Assembly (NCBI GenBank): GCA_016282685.1
Contig: JAEELM010000008.1
Coordinates: 1 to 64,000, forward strand
DNA from: Elusimicrobiaceae bacterium
Lineage (GTDB): Bacteria; Elusimicrobiota; Elusimicrobia; Elusimicrobiales; Elusimicrobiaceae
Direction: 5' to 3'
Length of the DNA: 64,000 nt
This document shows, one piece after another, positions 45,284-52,484 of this stretch. Numbering within the stretch: the stretch's first letter is position 1; each line of letters starts with the position of its first letter. The position numbers were made by a program, and so were the translations under genes. The notes below the pieces were generated by a model. It saw only the letters and a list, made by a program, of their open reading frames with translations, made no database searches and was not told the origin of the DNA.

Positions 45284-46036
45284 TCATCTATATTTAGGTT
45301 CCCACGTATTCCATTGGGAAATGGGGAGTGTACAATTATTACCAGTGACAGAAAGGTAATAATACTCAAACCATGAAAGGGCATCTTGCCCTTCCAAAAA
45401 GAAAGAATGTCTCTTATTTAAATAAGAATCGGCAAAGTTTCCTAATCTATTTCGTAAATCACGAATGGTAGCAAGTCGGGGAAGCACATCAAATCTGTCA
45501 CTAAACAAAGGCTTACTGTTGGTTGTTTGCCACGTTAATTCATTTTTCATATTTTCAATTGCTTGCTCTACTTCCCTTCGCAATTGGCGGTAGGTTGCAT
45601 CAAGCGAGTGAACCAATCTGCCCTCTCCATTTTCACTATATATGCCCTTTCTATAGGCATACCACAAATGTCCGTCATCTTGGCCGGCATTATAGAACTT
45701 CACAGGAATCTGATTTAATATCTCGTACGCCAGTAATGCCTCTGGAATAGTGGAACGTTTCGCAGCTATAGCTTGTTTGGTTAAAGCCTCTATGGTACCA
45801 GTTGTAAATTGATTCATATATGCTTTTCGTTTTGCCACAGTGCTAATAAGTTGCCTCATTCGAGCAATATCAAATACAATTCCCTTTCCTGTTAATGGGA
45901 CAGAAATCGTAGGTGTGAGCTCCTGTGAGATACTGGCCCCAATCAGTTTTTCTAATGCTCGTCTGACTTGTGAAGTTTGCGCATAACTTGCTGATGCAAA
46001 ACAAACACATAAAATTGCTAATAATAACTTCTTCAT
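45284..46036 (-). CDS. Secreted protein of unknown function, small paralogue D
   Basis: 250 aa, first gene of the four-gene minus-strand array and the most diverged. Signal peptide 'LLLAILCVCFASASYAQ', mature start 'TSQVRRALEKLIG'. Blocks 'STIPEALLAYEILN', 'GHLWYAYRKG' and 'FFLEGQDALSWFEYYYLSVTG' match its paralogues. AGGAGG lies 6 nt before the ATG. A perfect palindrome lies about 60 bp upstream. Function unknown. Confidence 0.7.
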   Translation of the reverse strand: MKKLLLAILCVCFASASYAQTSQVRRALEKLIGASISQELTPTISVPLTGKGIVFDIARMRQLISTVAKRKAYMNQFTTGTIEALTKQAIAAKRSTIPEALLAYEILNQIPVKFYNAGQDDGHLWYAYRKGIYSENGEGRLVHSLDATYRQLRREVEQAIENMKNELTWQTTNSKPLFSDRFDVLPRLATIRDLRNRLGNFADSYLNKRHSFFLEGQDALSWFEYYYLSVTGNNCTLPISQWNTWEPKYR

Positions 46037-46095
46037 AAAACAGCCTCCTATTTACCATTCTAAAAATTCCGTCAATACCCCTACAAGGGCCTTTA

Positions 46096-46116
46096 GACCT
46101 ATATACAATATAGGTC
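46096..46116. promoter_or_regulatory. Perfect palindrome upstream of the small-paralogue operon
   Basis: GACCTATAT and ATATAGGTC (9-bp arms) around ACA. No T-tract follows on the minus strand, so it looks more like an operator or protein-binding site than a terminator. Confidence 0.5.
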
Positions 46117-46140
46117 CTACCTAATAACTCATCAAATTAT

Positions 46141-47151
46141 CTATATTTTTTTTATGTTGGCAAGCAACTTCTGTACTAGACGGGGAATTGCATATTTTTT
46201 CAAGTCCGCCGACTTGATTTTGATAAACTCCGATGGTAACTTGACCGAGGGGGGGAGTTGGACTTTATAAATAGTACCGTAAATAACCTGGTGGGACAGT
46301 ACATGTTTAAGCGTTCCCGCCTCAGCAAGTTTGGCCCCTTTTAACCATGCAACTTTCGGTTTCTCCTCCGTTGGAGTTTCTATTAAAGGAAGTTCATACA
46401 AATTTTGCCAAATATCGCCCGCCCCGCGTTTGTGTAAATAAATAAAATCTCCTTGTACCGCATATATATAGTGAAAATAGCGTGTGGAAATTTTTGTCTT
46501 TTTCTCTTTTACAGGCAATTCTTCCGCACGGTTATCCCGTCGGGCAATACATTGCTTTGAAAGGGGACACCCAGCACATTGCGGTGTTTGTGGGGTACAT
46601 ACCGTCGCACCGAAGTCCATAATAGCTTGGTTATAGTCCGAGGCGTGCTTTTGATCTAATTGTTCTTGCGCAAGTTGGGCAAATTGTTTTTTACCTTCCG
46701 TGCTGTCTATTGGTGTGTCAATTCCAAACACGCGCGAAAGTACTCGATACACATTCCCGTCAACCACCGCATAAGGCATATTGTAAGCAATGGAACAAAT
46801 GGCTGCGGCCGTATAATCTCCCACGCCTTTAAGTGCGCGCACTCCTTCATAAGTAGAAGGGAATTTCCCTTTCATGCTTTTAGCCGCCGCATGCAAGTTC
46901 CGTGCCCGGGAATAATACCCAAGCCCCTGCCACAGTTTAAGAACTTCATCTTCGGAGGCCTTAGCCAAAGCGGAGGGGGAGGGGAATCTTTCCACAAATT
47001 TGTTGTAATAAGCCAACCCCTGGGCAACACGCGTTTGCTGCATGATAATTTCACAAAGCCAAATTTTATAAGGGTCTTTTGTGTGGCGCCACGGTAAATC
47101 CCGCTTATAGTGGCTATACCAGTTAAGGAGGGGGGTGGAAATATTTTTCAT
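46141..47151 (-). CDS. mutY: A/G-specific adenine DNA glycosylase
   Basis: 336 aa, usual MutY length. Catalytic E34 in 'WLCEIIMQQT', helix-hairpin-helix 'ALKGVGDYTAAAI' (about 106-118), catalytic D131 in 'VVDGNVYRV', and a [4Fe-4S] ligand set C185-x6-C192-x2-C195-x5-C201. The C-terminal 100 residues form the NUDIX-like domain that reads 8-oxoG. It removes adenine opposite 8-oxoguanine. The ATG is 6 nt after a TAAAAT box and lacks a Shine-Dalgarno site, suggesting a leaderless mRNA. Confidence 0.95.
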   Translation of the reverse strand: MKNISTPLLNWYSHYKRDLPWRHTKDPYKIWLCEIIMQQTRVAQGLAYYNKFVERFPSPSALAKASEDEVLKLWQGLGYYSRARNLHAAAKSMKGKFPSTYEGVRALKGVGDYTAAAICSIAYNMPYAVVDGNVYRVLSRVFGIDTPIDSTEGKKQFAQLAQEQLDQKHASDYNQAIMDFGATVCTPQTPQCAGCPLSKQCIARRDNRAEELPVKEKKTKISTRYFHYIYAVQGDFIYLHKRGAGDIWQNLYELPLIETPTEEKPKVAWLKGAKLAEAGTLKHVLSHQVIYGTIYKVQLPPSVKLPSEFIKIKSADLKKYAIPRLVQKLLANIKKI

Positions 47152-47495
47152 ACTTTCATTTTACTATTTTTAGATACCCCCTTTTGAAAAGACCCTAGTT
47201 CCTACTACCTCCAAACCGCATAAAACAGGCCCATCCTCCACAATTTTATCTTCCGCAAAATCAGGGCCAATTTTGCAAACAATGCTTTTTAATAGCCTAA
47301 CCGGGTCGATTGCCAATTTTTGCAAAAATGCAAAATTACCGTTTTTTTGCTTTCTCCGGTACCCCAAAAATCTAATTCGAATTGTTATATTAGATTTTTT
47401 CCCTTTCAAAAATAGATCAAAAATTCATTTTTGGAATGATGTTTTTTGGTGAGATTTCCCATTTCTCGTCGTAGAAATAGACTTATACACATATA
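47152..47495. other. Gene-free AT-rich stretch upstream of mutY
   Basis: Holds the mutY -10 box TAAAAT (47158-47163, minus strand). The rest shows low-complexity runs and an inverted CTTTTGAAAAG near 47181-47191. A 79-codon open frame here has no ribosome-binding site or recognisable content, and I do not call it. Confidence 0.5.
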
Positions 47496-47537
47496 TTGAC
47501 ATATAATTGACATATAATTTTTTATATTGACATAAAA
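47496..47537 (+). repeat. Tandem TTGACATATAA direct repeats
   Basis: Two adjacent perfect 11-bp copies (47496-47506, 47507-47517) and a third, TTGACATAAAA, at 47527-47537. The third supplies the -35 box of the next promoter. Confidence 0.8.
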
Positions 47538-47555
47538 TAAAAAAATAAGTATTAT
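47527..47555 (+). promoter_or_regulatory. Strong sigma-70-type promoter
   Basis: Consensus -35 TTGACA (47527-47532), 17 bp, -10 TATTAT (47550-47555). The roughly 50-nt leader contains a CGGGT-ATAA-ACCCG hairpin before the ATG at 47612. Confidence 0.8.
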
Positions 47556-47611
47556 ATGTCTATCTCCGGGTATAAACCCGTTGATAACCCTCTTTTTCAA
47601 GGTAAATTTGT

Positions 47612-48184
47612 ATGACAACAGAGAACAATCTAAAAATTCGATTTCGCTTACCAAACGGAGAAGAATTTGAGGCCGAAGGCTCCCAAGAATTCATAGAATA
47701 TCAACGCAATTATTTTTTAAATTTGATTGGGAAGGGAGGGGGCAACAACACTTCCGCCAACCAAATCCCTTCTGCCCCGGCACCTGTTGTTGTAACACCC
47801 ACGGTAAAGGAGCAGCAACCTCTTATAACCGACAGCGAATCCTCCTTATCTCCTGTCCGTTTGTGGGAACGAATTTTACGGGAAGAGGGGAATATCGTCG
47901 TATTTCGTAAACATCCCAAGATTTCCCCGCAAGAAGCTATCTCCGTTCTTCTGGCAGGAGCACGCATTCTATTGCAAAAACAGTCCTGTAGTGCCTTGGA
48001 ATTATCACGCGCCTGCAAATTATCTGCCATCAATTTGCCGGGCCGGTTAGATCGCCTATTAGCGGGGGAAATCCAGCAAGGTCTTCTCTCCAGCATGGGA
48101 ACAAAACGAAGCCGGACGTATTCTTTAACCGAAAGCGGCTTTACAAAAGCCTTCGTTTTAGGGGAAAAATTGGCCCATCTCTAG
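47612..48184 (+). CDS. Probable winged-helix DNA-binding protein
   Basis: 190 aa, no signal peptide. The N-terminal 45 residues are charged ('IRFRLPNGEEFEAEGSQEF'), 46-80 a Gly/Pro/Thr linker, and 110-190 a basic helical domain. 'CSALELSRACKLSAINLPGRL' followed by 'LLSSMGTKRSRTYSLTESG' reads like a helix-turn-helix plus wing of the MarR/PadR kind. AAGG is the only ribosome-binding trace. Its strong promoter carries TTGACATA repeats that could be its own operator. The flanks are extremely AT-rich. Function is inferred; no family is certain. Confidence 0.6.
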   Translation: MTTENNLKIRFRLPNGEEFEAEGSQEFIEYQRNYFLNLIGKGGGNNTSANQIPSAPAPVVVTPTVKEQQPLITDSESSLSPVRLWERILREEGNIVVFRKHPKISPQEAISVLLAGARILLQKQSCSALELSRACKLSAINLPGRLDRLLAGEIQQGLLSSMGTKRSRTYSLTESGFTKAFVLGEKLAHL

Positions 48185-48700
48185 GATTTTCTCCCCAAAA
48201 TAAGAACTATAGAAGAGAAATAAGAATAAAACGCTTATTTTATATATATTTTTTATTTTCCCATTTTCCTCTAACTTTTTAACCAAAAAGATTCCCTCCC
48301 TTTTATAAATAAAGAGTATTTCCCAGTTCTATTTTTTAAATTTCTAAAATTTAACAAAATATAATATTTAATTTTGAAAAGGGGGAGTATTTGTTTTTAT
48401 ATGCACAACTAACGATAATTTTTATTATGTTAATTAAAATAGATAAAAAAACATTTTTTCTATATATACAATTGAAACTAAATTTCTTTGTTTTATATTT
48501 ATTTTATAAGATTTTTTACATAATAATTTATATAAAATATTATATATTTATTCTAAGCAGAACAAATTATTCTAAATTTTTTATAAAAACAATGCTGATT
48601 TTAAAAATAAACTTTGTAATTTTTAATTAAATTTTGATTTTTTAAAAATGCAAATTTGGTGTATATTTTGATTTTAAAAAATTTATAACTTTTCCCCCAT
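48185..48700. other. Extremely AT-rich gene-free stretch
   Basis: About 500 bp, much of it pure A/T (especially 48400-48660). An AT-only hairpin ATAAAA/TTTTAT near 48224-48242 with T-runs may end the 47612 transcript. One 79-codon A/T-driven open frame has Ile/Lys/Phe/Tyr composition and is not credible. Confidence 0.6.
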
Positions 48701-49050
48701 TTACCGCAAAAAACCGTTTTTTACAGATGCCCTAATTCAATTTGGGGGTACCTAAGGTATGGGGCAAAACGAATGAGCCCATTGCCTGTTTTTAATCATG
48801 CCCACAATTTCCGGCAAAACCAAACAACCTTTGTTCCTTTTATGATCTAAAAGTGCTAAACAAAGGGGGAAATGGACCATTTTAATGGGTTGCAATAAGG
48901 CAAAGGAATGTTATTTTAAGGAATGCTAAACAATAAAAAGAACTTCCACATGAGCAGCAATCCATAGTATACGTCGAAAAATTTGTTAGGGGGGAGACTT
49001 CTTCTTTTCGAAAAAAGAAGAAAAGAGGGGGCTTCTCCCCCCACCTTTTC
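48701..49050. other. Gene-free region rich in strong hairpins
   Basis: Base composition returns to normal here but no gene is seen. A two-tier hairpin pairs 48828-48835 with 48859-48866, and 48837-48842 with 48848-48853. A nested one pairs GGGGGGAGA (48989-48997) with 49034-49042, enclosing a 10-bp inner stem (48999-49008 with 49013-49022). No match to tmRNA, RNase P or SRP motifs was evident. It may encode a structured RNA. Confidence 0.4.
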
Positions 49051-49061
49051 TCCTCGGAATT

Positions 49062-49097
49062 ATTAAAAAAATCCCCCTCATTTACCGAGGGGGAATA
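49062..49097 (-). terminator. Terminator of the repeat-protein operon
   Basis: 8-bp stem TCCCCCTC/GAGGGGGA with a 7-nt loop; the minus strand continues into TTTTTT. Confidence 0.85.
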
Positions 49098-49114
49098 TCA
49101 ACTAAATATATTCT

Positions 49115-49822
49115 TTATTTTTGTTCAGGAGACTGTCCGGGCATCTGTCCTCTCACATTTTCCCCCAGCCCATCAACTTTCACGCCCTGCATGGCTTTCC
49201 GTTTGAGTTCTTCTGGAGAATCGCTCGCAGAGAATTTTTCATTCGTGGATTTTAAAGCATCAATCGCTGAATTACTAAACGATACATCCGGCGTTTGAGC
49301 TAGTCCACCGACGTTCGGTGTAAAAGAGAATGCTTTTCCTTGTGTAAAATCTTTTGCAGGTGGAAGCGGACTTCCTCCCACATTAGTGGAAGCAACTTTA
49401 CTGTTTCCCCCCTTCCCTGAACCGGGTTGCGTCGCATTTCCCTCGGTTGAGGAAGTTAAAATAGTAGTAGGATGAGAAACAACAACTGTAGTAGTTGGAT
49501 GAACTACCTGAGTTTGTGTTACCGGATGGAAAACGGGCTGCGTTGTAGTAGGGTGGAAAACGGCCGTGTGAGTAGATATTGCTTTCCCCCCCACTACAGG
49601 AGTAACAGGATGATTCACTGGGGAAAGAGTAGTCGGTTTTGCTTCCTTTACCACCGTAACTGGATGAACTACCGCCGTAGTCGAAGTAGGTTTTCCCCCA
49701 ACATTAGCTGTTACAGGATGAGAAGGCACCATTGGAGTGCTGGGACGAGCATATCCCCCACTATCGGCCAGTAAAAAAAGAAAAAGGAAAAAAGATATTC
49801 TTTTCATGAAAAACTCTCTCAT
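49115..49822 (-). CDS. Secreted His-Pro-Thr/Val repeat protein
   Basis: 235 aa. A hydrophobic signal ('SFFLFLFLLADSGGYA') is followed to about residue 130 by short repeats of the form 'HPVT' or 'HPTT' (about ten), spaced by Thr/Val, and repeated 'NVGGKP'/'VVGGKA' units. 'NVGGSP' and 'NVGGLA' recur near 155-185. The C-terminus is polar. ATG 49822 overlaps the upstream stop by 4 bp; ATG 49807 with GAGAG before it is an alternative. No family recognised; a stalk-like or surface polypeptide with possible metal binding by His is speculation. Confidence 0.65.
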   Translation of the reverse strand: MREFFMKRISFFLFLFLLADSGGYARPSTPMVPSHPVTANVGGKPTSTTAVVHPVTVVKEAKPTTLSPVNHPVTPVVGGKAISTHTAVFHPTTTQPVFHPVTQTQVVHPTTTVVVSHPTTILTSSTEGNATQPGSGKGGNSKVASTNVGGSPLPPAKDFTQGKAFSFTPNVGGLAQTPDVSFSNSAIDALKSTNEKFSASDSPEELKRKAMQGVKVDGLGENVRGQMPGQSPEQK

Positions 49823-50418
49823 TTTTTTGCAGGTTGTTGGGCAGCACCCGCACCACCCATCAATGCTGACAAATCCGGCATTCCGCCATTTGCAGCAGCG
49901 CCATCCATTCCTAAAGACTTCATCATCCCTTGAAATTGCGCCATAGCAGCTGTAGCCTCTGCAGGAACAGCTTCTGCGGGAGCTCCAGCAACAGGAGCAT
50001 TCGCTGCAGGCGTGGCAGCAGGAGTATCTTCTTTAGGTTTTTCTTTCAATTTGGCAGTTATCGGTTGCGGCACAGCCTTAGAAGGTGTTTTAGCGGCTGC
50101 CATTTTTGTTTTCTTTTCTGCCACAGAATCAGACGCTACCACTTTGGGAGTTTCTACCACAGCGGAAGGGACATCTTCTAATCCCTTCATGTCAGCTTCA
50201 ACCGTCTGACCGGGAACTGCCGGGGCTTGCACTCCTTGACTCAATTTATAGCGAGAACTATATGTTGTTGCCGTACGAGTTGCAGGCGAATTATTTTTTC
50301 CAGTTGAATCATTCGCTTGGGTAACTGAACCAAAATTGGAACGAGATGACGGGCCCGCATTAAATGCAAATGCCGGAAAACTCATCACTACACATGCCAC
50401 AAATAATAAAATCTTCAT
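49819..50418 (-). CDS. Secreted Ala/Pro-rich low-complexity protein
   Basis: 199 aa. Signal peptide 1-18 ('LLFVACVVMSFPAFAF'). The mature part is Ser/Thr/Asn-rich, then Lys/Pro/Ala-rich ('APVAGAPAEAVPAEATAAMA'), ending with a Met/Gly-rich helix ('AQFQGMMKSLGMDG') and 'AGAAQQPAKK'. It is the first gene of a two-gene operon with the HPVT-repeat protein. AAGGAG before the ATG. Probably disordered and periplasmic or exported; function unknown. Confidence 0.65.
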   Translation of the reverse strand: MKILLFVACVVMSFPAFAFNAGPSSRSNFGSVTQANDSTGKNNSPATRTATTYSSRYKLSQGVQAPAVPGQTVEADMKGLEDVPSAVVETPKVVASDSVAEKKTKMAAAKTPSKAVPQPITAKLKEKPKEDTPAATPAANAPVAGAPAEAVPAEATAAMAQFQGMMKSLGMDGAAANGGMPDLSALMGGAGAAQQPAKK

Positions 50419-50524
50419 AATTTTCTCCTTACTTTTTATAGTATATTGTTTAACGTAAAAAAGTCAAGGTAACAAAATTCTATTTCGTAATAAATTGGAC
50501 TCCATCATTTTCCCCCTTTTATGC

Positions 50525-50530
50525 TAAACT
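50525..50530 (+). promoter_or_regulatory. -10-like box before a GTG start
   Basis: TAAACT, 6 nt before GTG 50537; a leaderless start is possible but the box is weak. Confidence 0.4.
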
Positions 50531-50536
50531 ATTAGT

Positions 50537-51745
50537 GTGAATTCTTCCTTTTACGACATCATTATTGTAGGAGCAGGCGCTAGTGGACTTATCTGTGCAC
50601 TGGAATGTGCGCGTGCAGGGAAAAAAGTACTGATTCTTGAAAGACAACCTATCGCCGGGCGAAAAATTTTAGTAAGTGGAAATGGCCGTTGTAATTTTAC
50701 AAACCGTTTTGTTTCTCCTTCTAAATATTATCCGTCAAATTCCCCATTGATAAAGAACACATTATCTTCTTTTCCATTTCAAAAATGTGTAGATTATTTT
50801 TCTTCATTGGGAATCTTATACGTGGAGGAAGAACAAGGAAGATTTTTCCCATTTACCGGCAAGGCTACCGCCATCACAGATGCTTTCAAAGCTGCTTTAG
50901 CTGAAACTTCCGTTGAAATTGCATACAACCAAGAAGTCACCCGGATTCAGCATGCCTCATTTTTTACAGTTTACACTAAAGCAACAACATTTAAAGCTAA
51001 AAAGCTAGTCCTGGCTTGTGGCTCTTGTGCCTACCCACAAGTAAGCGGAACAACTTTGGGTTATACTCTAGCCCAACAACTGGGCCATTCCATCATTTCC
51101 CCTATTCCCTCGTTAAGTGGCTGGACATTAAAGGAAAATTTTTCTCGCTTGAGCGGTATCCGCGCAAAAGTCAAATTAACATTTCAAGAGCATCAAACAG
51201 AGGGAGAAATCATCTTCACCAACTACGGAATTAATGGCCCCGCCGCACTTAACATGACTCCAATTTTAACAAGACTATTATCCAAACAGGCACTTACTGT
51301 AACGATTAACTTTCTCGCACAAGTACCACATGTCCAGGCCTTTTTAGCAGAACGTTTTCGTCAATTTCCCTTTCGAAAGCCAAAAGAATTTTTTGCAGGG
51401 ATTGTTCATGAGTCGATCGCCAATCTACTCATAGATTTCAAAGGGCTGCGCAAAAACAAGCCTTTGCAAGAACAAAATCCTTCTACCTTAAAAAATGCGT
51501 TTGAAACACTCGAACATTGGCCCATCACTGTAACCGGGTTACGTCCTTGGAACGAAGCTATGGTAGCAGCAGGGGGTGTAAATACACGCGAAATAAATTA
51601 TAATACTTGTGAGTCCCTTTTATGTCCAGGTTTATTTATTACAGGAGAACTATTGGACATAGATGCAATCAGCGGTGGATACAATTTACATTTTGCCTGG
51701 GCATCTGGCTTTTCAGCAGCACAGGAATTAGTGAAGGAGAAATAG
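50537..51745 (+). CDS. HI0933/BaiN-family FAD-dependent oxidoreductase
   Basis: 402 aa starting with GTG. FAD-binding 'IIIVGAGASGLICALECARAG' (8-28, here the GxGxxG dinucleotide fold), then 'SGNGRCNFTN' (about 47-56), a hallmark of the HI0933/YhiN family. The C-terminal 'TAGGVNTREIN'-like 'AAGGVNTREI' and 'GELLDIDAISGGYNLHFAWASG' complete the FAD site. Cytoplasmic flavoprotein; BaiN members act on bile-acid intermediates, but most have no assigned substrate. No Shine-Dalgarno site. The next gene begins 2 bp after the stop codon. Confidence 0.9.
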   Translation: MNSSFYDIIIVGAGASGLICALECARAGKKVLILERQPIAGRKILVSGNGRCNFTNRFVSPSKYYPSNSPLIKNTLSSFPFQKCVDYFSSLGILYVEEEQGRFFPFTGKATAITDAFKAALAETSVEIAYNQEVTRIQHASFFTVYTKATTFKAKKLVLACGSCAYPQVSGTTLGYTLAQQLGHSIISPIPSLSGWTLKENFSRLSGIRAKVKLTFQEHQTEGEIIFTNYGINGPAALNMTPILTRLLSKQALTVTINFLAQVPHVQAFLAERFRQFPFRKPKEFFAGIVHESIANLLIDFKGLRKNKPLQEQNPSTLKNAFETLEHWPITVTGLRPWNEAMVAAGGVNTREINYNTCESLLCPGLFITGELLDIDAISGGYNLHFAWASGFSAAQELVKEK

Positions 51746-51747
51746 TT

Positions 51748-52419
51748 ATGACAGATATGGTCCGAAAAACCACCAGTTTAAACGACCCAAAACACGTCGG
51801 ATTTATTCGAACGTACTACGTGGATGGAAAAGAAGTTTATTCCGAAACTTTAAACCAAAATTTAGATATTGAAAAACATTCTGGAAAGCTGCCCGATGGT
51901 ATCGTGCGTGAATTCTTTGATAATGGAAAAGTTTATTTTGAATGTGAAGTAAAAAATGGTCAACGTAACGGATTATGCAAAATTTATTTTGAGAACGGGA
52001 AAGTAAATATCGAGAAAAGTTACGTTTTTGGCATGTTGCAAGGAAAAGTACGCATTTTCCATCCAACAGGGAAACTATACAAGGAATTTTCCTATGTAGA
52101 CGACATTCAAGATGGGAAACAAACCAAGTATTATCCTGATGGAAAAATTTTAGAAACTGCTGAATATAAGAAAGGCTTTTTAAACGGACCTTGTAAAATC
52201 TATACTCCCGACGGAGATTTGCGTTCGGAATGCACTTACAAAAACGATAAATTAATTGGGGATAAAATCATTTATCACCCCAACGGAACTATCGCTTTGA
52301 TTTCTCCTCATAAAGATGGAAAACCACATGGCGTCACTAAAAAATATAACGAGACGGGTGATCTAATTGAAGAGTGGTTTTTTGAAGACGGTATTTTAAC
52401 ATTGAAGAAAATTCACTAG
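51748..52419 (+). CDS. MORN-repeat (YwqK-like) protein
   Basis: 223 aa made of about seven beta-hairpin repeats of 22-24 residues, such as 'DGIVREFFDNGKVYFECEVKNG' followed by 'NGLCKIYFENGKVNIEKSYVFG'; each has the 'G....Y..G' MORN pattern found in the YwqK family. AAGGAG before ATG 51748, which begins 2 bp after the flavoprotein stop; an upstream ATG at 51622 lies inside that gene. No signal peptide. YwqK is an antitoxin in Bacillus, but no toxin is adjacent here. Role unknown. Confidence 0.8.
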   Translation: MTDMVRKTTSLNDPKHVGFIRTYYVDGKEVYSETLNQNLDIEKHSGKLPDGIVREFFDNGKVYFECEVKNGQRNGLCKIYFENGKVNIEKSYVFGMLQGKVRIFHPTGKLYKEFSYVDDIQDGKQTKYYPDGKILETAEYKKGFLNGPCKIYTPDGDLRSECTYKNDKLIGDKIIYHPNGTIALISPHKDGKPHGVTKKYNETGDLIEEWFFEDGILTLKKIH

Positions 52420-52435
52420 TTCTTTCTGGAAAACT

Positions 52436-52466
52436 AAAAACCCTCGGTTATTAACCGAGGGTTTTT
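52436..52466. terminator. Bidirectional terminator between convergent genes
   Basis: Perfect 15-bp stem AAAAACCCTCGGTTA and its complement with no more than a minimal loop; T-runs on both strands. Confidence 0.88.
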
Positions 52467-52484
52467 ATGTACTGCTTATATCAT

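Noticed and set aside
47170..47409. 79-codon minus-strand open frame beside mutY
   Set aside because: No Shine-Dalgarno or -10 box, no recognisable content, and it contains the low-complexity runs of the intergenic region.
48391..48630. 79-codon open frame in the AT-rich block
   Set aside because: Composition is almost wholly Ile, Lys, Phe, Tyr and Leu, as pure A/T DNA yields by chance; no ribosome-binding site and no domain.
47152..49114. Insertion sequence or prophage in the AT-rich interval
   Set aside because: No transposase, integrase, terminal inverted repeats or target-site duplications could be found by eye.
51748..52419. Toxin-antitoxin pair suggested by the YwqK-like protein
   Set aside because: The only co-transcribed neighbour is a BaiN/HI0933-like flavoprotein; no toxin candidate is adjacent.
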